Shown: piece after piece, positions 37,563 to 47,291 of the stretch
Numbering within the stretch: the stretch's first letter is position 1
Layout: the number at the start of each line of letters is the position of its first letter
NCBI GenBank assembly: GCA_902613595.1
Contig: CACMHY010000004.1
Span: 1 to 64,000, forward strand
Source: an uncultured Bacteroidota bacterium
Lineage (GTDB): Bacteria; Bacteroidota; Bacteroidia; Flavobacteriales; Flavobacteriaceae
Length of the DNA stretch: 64,000 nt
Direction: 5' to 3'
The notes under the pieces: generated by a model
The model's input: only the letters and a program-made list of their open reading frames with translations
What the model was told of the DNA's origin: nothing
The model's database searches: none
Made by a program: the position numbers and the translations under genes

Positions 37563-39230
37563 ATGGCTAGAGCTTTACACTTCATAGAGCATATTATTGA
37601 AGATGACCTTAGGGCAGACTACTCAAAAAATGAATTAAAATTTAGGTTTCCTCCAGAGCCAAACGGATTTTTACATATAGGACACGTTAAGGCAATATGT
37701 TTAAACTTCAACTTAGGGAAAAAATATAAAGCCCCTGTTAATTTAAGGTTCGATGACACGAATCCAGCTAAAGAAGAACAGAAATATGTAGACGCAATTA
37801 AAGAAAATATATTATGGTTGGGGTATAAATGGGATAATGAATGTTATGCGTCAGATTATTTTGAAGAGCTTTTTATTTGGGCCAACGACCTGATTTTGAA
37901 AGGAAAAGCATACGTTGACTCGCAGCCTTCAGAAACTATAGCTGCACAAAAAGGAACACCAACACAACCCGGCGTAAACAGTCCTTTTAGAAATAGAACC
38001 ATAAAAGAAAATCAAGACTTATTTTCAAAAATGAAATTGGGAGAATTTAAGGAAGGAGAGCATGTTTTAAGGGCAAAAATCGACATGTCTTCTTCCAATA
38101 TGCTTATGAGAGATCCAATTATGTATAGGATTCTATTTAAGAAGCACCATAGAACAGGTAAGGATTGGTGCATTTATCCAATGTATGACTGGACACACGG
38201 GCAATCAGACTATATTGAACAAATTTCACATTCGCTATGTTCCTTAGAATTTAAACCACATAGAGATCTTTATGACTGGTTTTTAGATGCATTAGGTAAA
38301 AAAAAACCATTACGCCCTAAACAAAGAGAATTTGCCAGGATGAATTTATCTTTTACTGTTACAAGTAAAAGAAAGTTGTTTGAACTTATAGAGGAAGGAC
38401 ATGTAAAAGGATGGGATGACCCTAGAATGCCAACGATATCTGGATTAAGAAGGAGGGGATATACACCAACCGCATTAAAAAACTTTGTCGAAACAGCAGG
38501 AGTAGCAAAACGGGAGAATGTAATTGATTTGTCGTTATTAGAGCATTCGATAAGAGAAGATCTAAATGAAACATCCCCAAGGGTAATGGCGGTTTTAGAC
38601 CCACTTAAATTAACTATAGTTAATTATCCTGAAGATATAACTGAGACATTAGAGGGTGAGATAAACCCACATAATCCCAATGACGGAAAAAGAAAGTTCC
38701 CTTTTTCAAAACATCTTTACATCGAAAAAGAAGATTTTAAAGAAGATGCAACCAGAAAGTTTTTTCGTCTTTCCTTAGGCAAAGAAGTTCGCTTAAAAAA
38801 TGCATACATAATTAAAGCCGAATCTATTGTTAAAGACACCGAAGGAAATATAACAGAGGTTTTGTGTACATATGACCCTGAAAGTAAAAGTGGTTCAGGA
38901 AGCGATGCAAGTAAAAGGAAAGTAAAAGGGACCTTGCATTGGGTAACCCAGCGAGACTCAATAAATGCAGAGGTTAGAATTTACGACCGTTTATTCAACA
39001 TATCTGCTCCTGATAAAGAAAAGGAAAACTTTAAATCTTTTTTAAATGAAACCTCACTAAAAGTTATAGATGCAAGGGTGGAGCCTAGTTTAATCTCATC
39101 AAAACCAGGTGACAGGTTTCAATTTCAACGTCTAGGATATTTTGTGGTCGATAAAGAAAGTGGTACAAACAATCTCGTTTTTAACAAAACAGTCGGATTA
39201 AGGGACACATGGTCCAAGACTAAATTATAA
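37563..39230 (+). CDS. glnS: Glutamine--tRNA ligase
   Basis: 555 aa; RFPPEPNGFLHIGHVKAICLNF, RFDDTNP, YDWTHGQSDYIEQISHSLCSLEF. Confidence 0.97.
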   Translation: MARALHFIEHIIEDDLRADYSKNELKFRFPPEPNGFLHIGHVKAICLNFNLGKKYKAPVNLRFDDTNPAKEEQKYVDAIKENILWLGYKWDNECYASDYFEELFIWANDLILKGKAYVDSQPSETIAAQKGTPTQPGVNSPFRNRTIKENQDLFSKMKLGEFKEGEHVLRAKIDMSSSNMLMRDPIMYRILFKKHHRTGKDWCIYPMYDWTHGQSDYIEQISHSLCSLEFKPHRDLYDWFLDALGKKKPLRPKQREFARMNLSFTVTSKRKLFELIEEGHVKGWDDPRMPTISGLRRRGYTPTALKNFVETAGVAKRENVIDLSLLEHSIREDLNETSPRVMAVLDPLKLTIVNYPEDITETLEGEINPHNPNDGKRKFPFSKHLYIEKEDFKEDATRKFFRLSLGKEVRLKNAYIIKAESIVKDTEGNITEVLCTYDPESKSGSGSDASKRKVKGTLHWVTQRDSINAEVRIYDRLFNISAPDKEKENFKSFLNETSLKVIDARVEPSLISSKPGDRFQFQRLGYFVVDKESGTNNLVFNKTVGLRDTWSKTKL

Positions 39231-39231
39231 A

Positions 39232-40170
39232 TTAATCTTTTTCCTCTGATTTTTTAGTATTCAAGCCTTGCTTTTTCATTGCCTCACCTATTTGATTACT
39301 TGCAGTAAAAGAAGCCACCATGTCATTTAACATTTCACTTCCAGCTTGAGGAGAGTTTGGCAGCAGTATCAAATTTGTATTGGTCTCTCCTCCAATTGAT
39401 TGAAGTGTATCATAATGTTGGGTAACCACAATTAGCGCTGAAGCCTCCTGAGAATTTATACCCACTTTATTTAGAACGTCAACAGACTCCTCAAGGCCTC
39501 GCGCAATTTCTCTCCTTTGATCTGCTATCCCCTGACCTTGAAGACGTTTACTTTCAGCTTCTGCCTTTGCTTTTTCTACAATAAGAATACGCTCTGCGTC
39601 TCCTTCATATTGTGCAGCAACTTTTTTGCGTTCAGCCGCATTTATTCTATTCATAGCAGCTTTTACTTCAGTATCTGGATCAATGTCTGTAACAAGGGCT
39701 TTGATAATATCGTACCCATAATTAATCATAGCATCATTCAATTCCCCTTTAACGGCATTAGCAATTTCATCTTTTTTTTCGAAAACATCATCGAGCTTCA
39801 TCTTTGGCACAACCGCCCTAACTACGTCAAAAACGTATGAGGTTATTTGATCTTGCGGATATTCAAGTTTGTAAAATGCATCATAGACTTTTTCTTTAAC
39901 AACCTTGTACTGAACAGAGACCTTAAGCTTGACGAAAACATCATCTTTTGTTTTCGTTTCTACAATAACATCCAATTGTAGAATTCTTAAACTAAGCCGC
40001 CCAGCAATTTTATCAATTAATGGAATTCTGTAGTGTAACCCTGATTGTCTAATTGATGTAAATTTACCAAAGCGCTCAATTATTCCAGCTGTTTGTTGTT
40101 TTACTACAAATACACCAGATAGGATAAGGAGCAGCAAAAAAAGAATGAATAAATAGGTAATTAAACTCAT
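39232..40170 (-). CDS. SPFH/band-7 (stomatin/paraslipin-like) protein
   Basis: 312 aa; N-terminal TM; VFVVKQQTAGIIERFGKF; AAERKKVAAQYEGDAERILIVEKAKAEAESKRLQGQG. Confidence 0.95.
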   Translation of the reverse strand: MSLITYLFILFLLLLILSGVFVVKQQTAGIIERFGKFTSIRQSGLHYRIPLIDKIAGRLSLRILQLDVIVETKTKDDVFVKLKVSVQYKVVKEKVYDAFYKLEYPQDQITSYVFDVVRAVVPKMKLDDVFEKKDEIANAVKGELNDAMINYGYDIIKALVTDIDPDTEVKAAMNRINAAERKKVAAQYEGDAERILIVEKAKAEAESKRLQGQGIADQRREIARGLEESVDVLNKVGINSQEASALIVVTQHYDTLQSIGGETNTNLILLPNSPQAGSEMLNDMVASFTASNQIGEAMKKQGLNTKKSEEKD

Positions 40171-40180
40171 TAGTCAAAAT

Positions 40181-41659
40181 TTAATTTAAACAAAAAGTTT
40201 TAAATTTTTGCACTCTTTTTAAAGATACATCTTTTCCTATAAGAGCACAAATTTTAAATAAATCAGGCCCAGACAATTGACCAATAATTGCGAGTCTAAG
40301 AGTTTGCATTATTAAACCAAAAGGAATCTTTTCGTTCTTTCCCCACTCAAACAAAGATTGTTTCATGTCCCTTATTTCAATATCAGAGTCCAATAGTTTG
40401 ATAATCTGATCCATAATTTTTAATGGGCCTTTATCCATTAATTTTTGTACACTTTTTTTATCATACCTTTGCGGATCATCTAAAAACTTGACCTCATTCT
40501 TGAGATCATTTAGAGTCTTAAGACGATTTTTAACCAGATTCAAAATATCAATACGCTTCTTTTCATTTATCTTTTCTAATATTTCTTTTACACTTTTTTG
40601 TTCCATTAAGGTATTCACATCAGATTTTGATATATGTTGTTGATTTATCCAACAAGCCTTTTCATAATCGAACCGAGCCCCTCCCTTTTGAACTCTTTTC
40701 ATGCTGAAGTTTTTTATCAGATCTTTTAGATTAAAAATCTCATTTTCTGTTCCACTATTCCATCCCAATAAAGCTAGATAATTTACCATTCCCTCTGATA
40801 AGAAACCTCTTTCTTTAAAACCTATATTTAATTCTTTAAACTTAATAGGAAAAACCGGGTACCCATCTTTTAAACCGTCCCTTTTTGATAGCTTCCCCTT
40901 CCCGTTGGGCTTCAATATTAAAGGCAAGTGCATGAATCGAGGTAAATTCCAGTTGAAAGCATCGTAAATTAATTTGTGTATCGGTAACGAAGGAAGCCAC
41001 TCTTCTCCACGTATAACATCTGTTATTTCCATTAGCTTGTCATCGACAACATTAGCAAAATGATAAGTAGGTAACCCGTCGCTTTTCAATAATATCTTAT
41101 CGTCTAGTAAATCCGAAGACACTGATATGTTGCCACGAATATCATCATTTACATTAACCTTAACCCCTCCCATTACTTTTAGTCGAACAACATATTCTCC
41201 TTCTAGGGCCTTTTTAGTTTCAGCTAAATTTAGGGTCAGACTATTTCTGAATTTCTTTCTATTTTGACTACTATACAAAAATGTTTTTCCATCCCTTTCA
41301 TCTTCTTGACGATATTTTTTGAGTTCATCTTCACTATCGAAGGCGTAATATGCAGCCCCTAACTTTACAAGTTTATCAATATGATCTTTATAAATTTTTT
41401 TTCTTTCGCTTTGGCGATAAGGGCCAAAGCTTCCTCCTTTATTTGGCCCTTCATCAGGCTTTATCCCACACCAATTTAATGCTCTGATTAAATAATTTTC
41501 GCTTCCTTCTACGTAGCGGTTTTGATCCGTATCTTCAATTCTAAGAATAAAGCTTCCTTTTTTGCCCTTCGCATACAGATAATTAAAAAGAGCCGTCCTT
41601 AAACCACCTATGTGAAGCGGACCAGTTGGGCTTGGCGCAAAACGAACTCTTATTTTCAT
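40181..41659 (-). CDS. gltX: Glutamate--tRNA ligase
   Basis: 492 aa; RFAPSPTGPLHIGGLRTALFNYL; KLSKRDG. Confidence 0.97.
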   Translation of the reverse strand: MKIRVRFAPSPTGPLHIGGLRTALFNYLYAKGKKGSFILRIEDTDQNRYVEGSENYLIRALNWCGIKPDEGPNKGGSFGPYRQSERKKIYKDHIDKLVKLGAAYYAFDSEDELKKYRQEDERDGKTFLYSSQNRKKFRNSLTLNLAETKKALEGEYVVRLKVMGGVKVNVNDDIRGNISVSSDLLDDKILLKSDGLPTYHFANVVDDKLMEITDVIRGEEWLPSLPIHKLIYDAFNWNLPRFMHLPLILKPNGKGKLSKRDGLKDGYPVFPIKFKELNIGFKERGFLSEGMVNYLALLGWNSGTENEIFNLKDLIKNFSMKRVQKGGARFDYEKACWINQQHISKSDVNTLMEQKSVKEILEKINEKKRIDILNLVKNRLKTLNDLKNEVKFLDDPQRYDKKSVQKLMDKGPLKIMDQIIKLLDSDIEIRDMKQSLFEWGKNEKIPFGLIMQTLRLAIIGQLSGPDLFKICALIGKDVSLKRVQKFKTFCLN

Positions 41660-41717
41660 AAGAACACAAATATAATAGCTATAAATCTATTCCCCTATCT
41701 TAGCCAAACAAATACAT

Positions 41718-41725
41718 TATATTTG
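41718..41725 (+). promoter_or_regulatory. -7 element TATATTTG upstream of ybeY
   Basis: TAnnTTTG match 12 nt before the candidate AUU start. Confidence 0.4.
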
Positions 41726-41736
41726 CAAAAAAAAAA

Positions 41737-42162
41737 ATTATACGGTTTCTAAACATACCAGACAACTTTGACATTAAGAAGCTTTCTGATACGCTGTCCG
41801 AATACTCAAAAATAAGGGGCTATCATATCAAAAAACTTCAATATAATTTTGTTTCAAAGGAAGATCTTTTAAAAATGAACAAAAGGTATCTTAATCATAA
41901 AACACATACCGATATAATTACTTTCAATTATTCTTATGATGATAAATTGGAAGCAGAATTTTTTGTTTCATTTTGGGCAATAAATAAATCAGCAAAAGAA
42001 CATAGACAAACTGTTGAAAACGAGACACTTAGGGTGATAATACACGGAGTGCTACACTGCATGGGTTATAATGACGGTGACAAGGAGGAAGTTAACAACA
42101 TGCGAAAAATGGAAGATACGTTTATATCAATGTTCCACATGAAACACAGACGTTATGTTTGA
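41737..42162 (+). CDS. ybeY: Endoribonuclease YbeY (rRNA maturation factor), candidate AUU start
   Basis: Track ORF begins at internal ATG 41875, but the open frame extends back to 41737 (I/M)IRFLNIPDNFDIKKLSDTLSEYSKIRGYHIKKLQYNFVSKEDLLK...; HGVLHCMGYND catalytic motif. Confidence 0.85.
   Translation: MIRFLNIPDNFDIKKLSDTLSEYSKIRGYHIKKLQYNFVSKEDLLKMNKRYLNHKTHTDIITFNYSYDDKLEAEFFVSFWAINKSAKEHRQTVENETLRVIIHGVLHCMGYNDGDKEEVNNMRKMEDTFISMFHMKHRRYV
42131..42146. promoter_or_regulatory. parS-like site (15/16)
   Basis: TGTTCCACATGAAACA, one mismatch to TGTTCCACGTGAAACA. Confidence 0.55.
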
Positions 42163-44026
42163 TTTTAAGTATGATGTTATAGTCGTAGGAGGCGGGCATG
42201 CGGGGTGTGAAGCTGCTGCAGCTTCAGCCAATCTTGGTTCTAAAACTCTTTTGGTCACAATGAATCTTCAAAATTTAGCACAGATGTCTTGTAATCCTGC
42301 TATGGGCGGGATCGCCAAAGGACAAATAGTAAGAGAAATCGATGCTTTAGGGGGTTATAGCGGTATTGTTTCGGATAGGTCCGCAATTCAGTATAAAATG
42401 TTGAACCAGTCAAAAGGGCCCGCAATGTGGAGCCCCAGAGTTCAATCCGATAGAAGTTTGTTTACTCTCGAGTGGAGACAAAAACTAGAAAACACCCCTC
42501 TTCTTGATTTTTATCAGGAAATGGTAGTTGATTTGATTGTCAAAAATGATCAAGTTAAAGGAGTGATTACATCTCTGGGAGTTAAAATATTTTCAAAGAC
42601 AGTGGTTTTAACTAATGGAACTTTTTTAAATGGTCTGATACACATAGGGGAAAAAAACTTTAGTGGGGGACGCGTAGGGGAGAAAGCATCTTCTGGACTT
42701 ACAAAGTGTTTAGAAAATTTAGGTTTTATTTCTGGAAGAATGAAAACCGGAACCCCTCCTCGTGTCGATGGGCGCTCGTTAAGCTATTCTTTTATGTTGG
42801 AACAAAAAGGGGACATCAATCCTTCGAAATTTTCTTTTTCTGAGGAAACCTCACCGTTAAAAAACCAAAGAAGTTGTTATATAACTCATACAAATCCTGA
42901 AGTTCACAAAATTTTAAAGCAAGGGTTTGACAGATCTCCTATGTTCAACGGGTCTATTAAAAGTACAGGACCTAGATATTGTCCTTCTATAGAAGACAAA
43001 ATCGATAGGTTCAGCGATAAATTACAGCATCAAGTTTTTGTAGAACCTGAGGGCTGGAACACTCATGAGGTTTATGTGAACGGATTCTCCACCTCCCTCC
43101 CACACGACATACAGTTTAAGGCTTTAAGATCTGTCCGGGGTTTTGAGTCTGTAAAAATTTTAAGACCAGGCTACGCTATTGAGTATGATTATTTTCCACC
43201 GACACAATTGTTTCATTCACTCGAAACTAAATTGATTCAAAATTTGTTTTTTGCTGGACAAATTAACGGAACAACAGGATACGAAGAAGCAGCGGCCCAA
43301 GGAATTATAGCAGGTATAAATGCGCACCAGAAAAACAATAATAAAAACCCACTTATTCTTGGAAGGCATGAGGCATATATAGGCGTACTAATTGACGATC
43401 TTATTCTTAAAGGCACTGAGGAACCATATCGTATGTTTACTTCTCGAGCCGAATACAGAACCCTTTTGAGACAAGATAATGCCGATGAAAGGCTGACACC
43501 TATATCTTTTAAGTTAGGCTTGGCATCCAAAGAAAGACTAAAAAAAGTTGAAGAAAAACTAAAAAAACGCAGTGGTCTTGTTAAATTTTTAAAAAATAAA
43601 AGTTTCACAGTAAAAGAAGCAAATGATTTATTAGCTAATAAGAATGAAAATTTAATAAAACAAACAGACAAGTACTCTAAGCTTTTGTCACGCCCAAACA
43701 TTTCTAGGTCTGATTTAAATTGTTTTAACGAACTAAATTCTTTCATTAAGAAATCGAATATAGATGATTGCGTATTTGAGCAAGCTGAGATAGAAATAAA
43801 ATATTCAGGATATATAGAAAAAGAGAAAAAAAATGCAGACAAGTTAAAACGTTTAGAGAATATAAAGATACCTTCAAGCTTCAATTTTGATAAACTCGCA
43901 TCTTTATCATTCGAGGCAAAAGAAAAATTAAACAAGCTACGGCCTAAAACACTAGCCCAGGCATCTAGAATTAGTGGAGTTAATCCAAGTGATATAAGTG
44001 TTCTTTTAGTATCCATGGGCCGATAA
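42155..44026 (+). CDS. mnmG: tRNA uridine-5-carboxymethylaminomethyl modification enzyme MnmG/GidA
   Basis: 623 aa; DVIVVGGGHAGCEAAAASA, MSCNPAMGGIAKGQIVREIDALGG, GYEEAAAQGIIAGINA. Confidence 0.98.
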   Translation: MFDFKYDVIVVGGGHAGCEAAAASANLGSKTLLVTMNLQNLAQMSCNPAMGGIAKGQIVREIDALGGYSGIVSDRSAIQYKMLNQSKGPAMWSPRVQSDRSLFTLEWRQKLENTPLLDFYQEMVVDLIVKNDQVKGVITSLGVKIFSKTVVLTNGTFLNGLIHIGEKNFSGGRVGEKASSGLTKCLENLGFISGRMKTGTPPRVDGRSLSYSFMLEQKGDINPSKFSFSEETSPLKNQRSCYITHTNPEVHKILKQGFDRSPMFNGSIKSTGPRYCPSIEDKIDRFSDKLQHQVFVEPEGWNTHEVYVNGFSTSLPHDIQFKALRSVRGFESVKILRPGYAIEYDYFPPTQLFHSLETKLIQNLFFAGQINGTTGYEEAAAQGIIAGINAHQKNNNKNPLILGRHEAYIGVLIDDLILKGTEEPYRMFTSRAEYRTLLRQDNADERLTPISFKLGLASKERLKKVEEKLKKRSGLVKFLKNKSFTVKEANDLLANKNENLIKQTDKYSKLLSRPNISRSDLNCFNELNSFIKKSNIDDCVFEQAEIEIKYSGYIEKEKKNADKLKRLENIKIPSSFNFDKLASLSFEAKEKLNKLRPKTLAQASRISGVNPSDISVLLVSMGR

Positions 44027-44035
44027 AAGTAAAAT

Positions 44036-44896
44036 TTGTTTCACGTGGAACAACACGATTCTCATAAATCAAAATTCAAAGTAAAAGATCACTTAGTTTC
44101 AGGAGAATATTTTGATGTTATTTGGAACAAATCTAGAACAATAGCTAAAACTCACATTGAAAACATAAAAGACATTTCAATATATTACAAGTCCCCAAAT
44201 TACGATTCATTTAAAAACACACCAAAAAGTAGTTTAGACATTATCTATTTTCTTGTTCAAAAGGTAATGTTTAGATATAAGCTCTTTCTAATCAGAATTT
44301 ATTTAAAAGGGAATAAAATATTAGATTACGGAGCAGGTTCAGGCAAATTTGCAGCATATCTATCAAAAAAAAACCTAAAAACTTCTGCCCTAGAGCCTTA
44401 CAATAAAGAAATTAACAGTCAACCACTTTTAAACATAAATGTTTTCAAAAATATTGATGACATCCCTAAATCTAATAGGTATGACGGAGTAACTTTATGG
44501 CATGTTCTGGAGCATCTTAAAAATCCTGAACAGGTACTATCTGAAATTCACAATCTTTTAGATAAAAAAGGAGTTTTAATTATAGCAGTACCAAATATAA
44601 ATAGTTTTGATGCAAGGCATTACAACTCCTTGTGGGCAGCATTTGATGTACCAAGGCATATATGGCATTTTACAAGCAAAGGAATAATCTCTTTAGTTGA
44701 ATCCAGAGGGTTTAAATTTGAAAAAAAATATCCTTTATTTTTGGATGCGTTTTATATTTCTTATATATCTGAAAAGCACAAAAATTCCAGCTTTGCATTT
44801 ATTCGAGCATTTTTCGTTGCTTTAATATCAAATTTTTGCGCTTTATTTAATAAAGAGTTCTCTTCCATTGTTTTTATTTTTACAAAGTCTATTTAA
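44036..44896 (+). CDS. Class I SAM-dependent methyltransferase, TTG start
   Basis: 286 aa; ILDYGAGSGKFAAYL motif I; LWHVLEHLKNPEQVLSEI; first residues MFHVEQ are encoded by the parS site. Confidence 0.88.
   Translation: MFHVEQHDSHKSKFKVKDHLVSGEYFDVIWNKSRTIAKTHIENIKDISIYYKSPNYDSFKNTPKSSLDIIYFLVQKVMFRYKLFLIRIYLKGNKILDYGAGSGKFAAYLSKKNLKTSALEPYNKEINSQPLLNINVFKNIDDIPKSNRYDGVTLWHVLEHLKNPEQVLSEIHNLLDKKGVLIIAVPNINSFDARHYNSLWAAFDVPRHIWHFTSKGIISLVESRGFKFEKKYPLFLDAFYISYISEKHKNSSFAFIRAFFVALISNFCALFNKEFSSIVFIFTKSI
44037..44052. promoter_or_regulatory. parS centromere site (perfect 16/16 to TGTTCCACGTGAAACA)
   Basis: TGTTTCACGTGGAACA on +; reverse complement TGTTCCACGTGAAACA. Confidence 0.88.
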
Positions 44897-46004
44897 CACC
44901 TAGATAAATCAATTTAGATAATCTCAAAGCAAGATTGACAAATAGCATTTTCACATTTCCATTTCTTAAAACGTTATAATGAGTTTGTTCAAAAAGAGAT
45001 ACTAATTCTTTAATATTATTGTCATTAATGTAGGGTGCAATTCTTGACAAATCAAAATTAGTTTTAGATTGAAAAGTTACAATATCGTCTAGAGAATAGT
45101 TCAATAAATATGCATCTCTGAAAAATTGAATACCGAATTTTAAAAAAGTCTTTTGTTCTTCTTTCCCGAATTTACAAAGAGAAGCAGACCAACTCATTAA
45201 TTCAATAATTAGTTTTTTGTTTTTATTGACTTTAAAAGCCGTTCGTAGGCCTTCAATCAAGAGAGTTTCGTACTCTTTGTATTCATCATTGCTAATCAAG
45301 TCAAGTAAATCATTATAGTTACCTTGAGCCTTTACAACTAAACTTTCAGAATTATCAGTTTTTTTCTTGATCACATCCATAAGGGAGGAGTTATCAATAG
45401 GCCCTAAATTAGTAATCTGACACCTGGATACTATTGTGGGTAAGACTTCTTCTTGATTCTCGGCAATTAGTAAAAAAAAGGTATTCTTAGGGGGCTCTTC
45501 TAAAATTTTAAGAAACGCATTTGAAGCCTGATTACTCATCTTTTCCGCACCCCACACAATGCAAACTCTAGCGCCTCCATTAAAAGCTTTTAAAGAGATT
45601 TTTTTACGAACGTTTTCAATATCTGCAGTACTAATTAATCCCTGACGATTGCCAACATTAATAGATTCGAACCATTCACTATAGCTACCATATGGCTTAG
45701 TATCAATAAACATTAACCAATCTTGAATGTAATGGTGACTGTAAACTACATTTTCATTATTTTTTTTTACAACTGGCAGCACAAAATGTAAATCAGGATG
45801 TTGACATCTTTCACTTAGTTTCCTTGTGACTTTACTTACACTCTTGTTTTCCAAAAGAGATAACGAAAACTCTATAACTAAAGGAAGTGAACCATATCCT
45901 GAGGCACCTGTAAATAGTTGAGAATGAGGGACTTGATTCGTATCGATGAGATATTTTAATTTATTTTTAAGAATCTTTTGTCCTATAACTTTTGTCCAGA
46001 GCAT
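44889..46004 (-). CDS. holB: DNA polymerase III delta-prime subunit-like
   Basis: 371 aa; QKILKNKLKYLIDTNQVPHSQLFTG; NAFLKILEEPPKNTFFLLIAENQEEVLPTIVSRCQ. Confidence 0.92.
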   Translation of the reverse strand: MLWTKVIGQKILKNKLKYLIDTNQVPHSQLFTGASGYGSLPLVIEFSLSLLENKSVSKVTRKLSERCQHPDLHFVLPVVKKNNENVVYSHHYIQDWLMFIDTKPYGSYSEWFESINVGNRQGLISTADIENVRKKISLKAFNGGARVCIVWGAEKMSNQASNAFLKILEEPPKNTFFLLIAENQEEVLPTIVSRCQITNLGPIDNSSLMDVIKKKTDNSESLVVKAQGNYNDLLDLISNDEYKEYETLLIEGLRTAFKVNKNKKLIIELMSWSASLCKFGKEEQKTFLKFGIQFFRDAYLLNYSLDDIVTFQSKTNFDLSRIAPYINDNNIKELVSLFEQTHYNVLRNGNVKMLFVNLALRLSKLIYLGVK

Positions 46005-46058
46005 AAGTAAATATAAAGCAACTAAATATCAAAAACATTACATCTTTTTAAAAATAAA

Positions 46059-46088
46059 TTGATAAAATATGCCTTTATTGTATTTTTG
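46059..46088 (+). promoter_or_regulatory. Promoter TTG-N19-TATTTTTG for pgk
   Basis: TTG 46059-46061, TAnnTTTG match 46081-46088, ATG at 46102. Confidence 0.6.
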
Positions 46089-46101
46089 AGAAAATCAAAA
46101 A

Positions 46102-47289
46102 ATGCGAACATTAAAGGACATAAACTTTGAAGGTCAGCGAGCAATTGTTCGTGTTGACTTTAATGTCCCCTTAGACAAAGATTTACAAATAACTGATATA
46201 ACACGAATAAAGGCAGCAAAACCCACAATAGACTATATTTTGTCAAAGGGAGGTAGCTGTGTGTTGCTTTCACATCTAGGTAGGCCAAATGGTTTTGAAC
46301 AGAGCCTTTCATTTCAAAATATAATAGATAAAGTGTCTGAAATTTTGGAGACTAAAGTTCAATTCTGTAAGACTAGTATCGGCCCTATCGCTCAAACCAA
46401 AGCAGACTCGTTGATGCCCGGAGAAGTATTGTTAATGGAAAACCTTCGATTCAACGCAGAAGAGACTGAAGGCGATGTAGTTTTTTCTGAAAGACTATCC
46501 AAACTTGGGACAATCTTTGTCAACGATGCTTTTGGAACAGCACACAGACCCCATGCATCTACCACAATTATTGCTAATTTTTTCCAAAATAATAAGTGTT
46601 TTGGCAGCCTTTTAGAAAAAGAGGTTTTGGCTATAGATAAAGTTATTAAAGATGGCACACCTCCAATTTTAGCCATACTTGGAGGTGCTAAAGTATCCAC
46701 AAAAATCACAATAATAGAAAGCCTGTTGGAAAAAGTGAACCACCTTATTATAGGTGGGGGTATGGTATATACATTTACAAAAGCGCTTGGGGGAAAAGTA
46801 GGAAATTCAATCTGCGAATTAGATTATTGCGATTATGCATTAGATTTAATTGATAAAGCAAAACAGAAGAACGTGAAATTGCATTTTCCAATTGATGTTG
46901 TCGCAGGGAATAGTTTTAGCAATGAGGCAAAGCAGAAAATTTTCGATGTTATGAAAATTGGGACTGGTTGGGAAGCCTTGGATGCTGGCCCAAAAAGCAT
47001 AAAAAGGTTTCATGATGTTATAATAAAGTGTAAAACCATTCTGTGGAATGGTCCGCTTGGAGTGTTCGAGTTTCCCAACTTTTCAGCAGGAACAATAGCT
47101 GCTGGTAAATCAATTGCTGAAGCAACTATCAATGGATCCTTTTCTCTAGTAGGAGGAGGAGACTCAGTTGCTGCTGTAAAAAAGTTTAAAATGGACAATG
47201 ACATGAGCTACATAAGTACTGGCGGTGGAGCAATGTTAGAAAGTTTAGAGGGTAAAACTCTTCCAGGAATTGCTGCTTTGAATCAATAA
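46102..47289 (+). CDS. pgk: Phosphoglycerate kinase
   Basis: 395 aa; RVDFNVPLD, LLSHLGRPNG, NDAFGTAHRPHAS, GGAKVSTKI, GGGDSVAAVKK. Confidence 0.98.
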   Translation: MRTLKDINFEGQRAIVRVDFNVPLDKDLQITDITRIKAAKPTIDYILSKGGSCVLLSHLGRPNGFEQSLSFQNIIDKVSEILETKVQFCKTSIGPIAQTKADSLMPGEVLLMENLRFNAEETEGDVVFSERLSKLGTIFVNDAFGTAHRPHASTTIIANFFQNNKCFGSLLEKEVLAIDKVIKDGTPPILAILGGAKVSTKITIIESLLEKVNHLIIGGGMVYTFTKALGGKVGNSICELDYCDYALDLIDKAKQKNVKLHFPIDVVAGNSFSNEAKQKIFDVMKIGTGWEALDAGPKSIKRFHDVIIKCKTILWNGPLGVFEFPNFSAGTIAAGKSIAEATINGSFSLVGGGDSVAAVKKFKMDNDMSYISTGGGAMLESLEGKTLPGIAALNQ

Positions 47290-47291
47290 CT

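Noticed and set aside
39517-39840. 107-aa plus-strand ORF inside the SPFH gene
   Set aside because: Antisense to a confident CDS; Cys/Phe-rich composition without family resemblance.
43237-44016. 259-aa minus-strand ORF antisense to mnmG
   Set aside because: Entirely inside a strongly supported mnmG CDS; low-complexity Ser/Phe/Leu composition typical of an antisense shadow frame.
46392-46709. 105-aa minus-strand ORF within pgk
   Set aside because: Antisense shadow frame of pgk.
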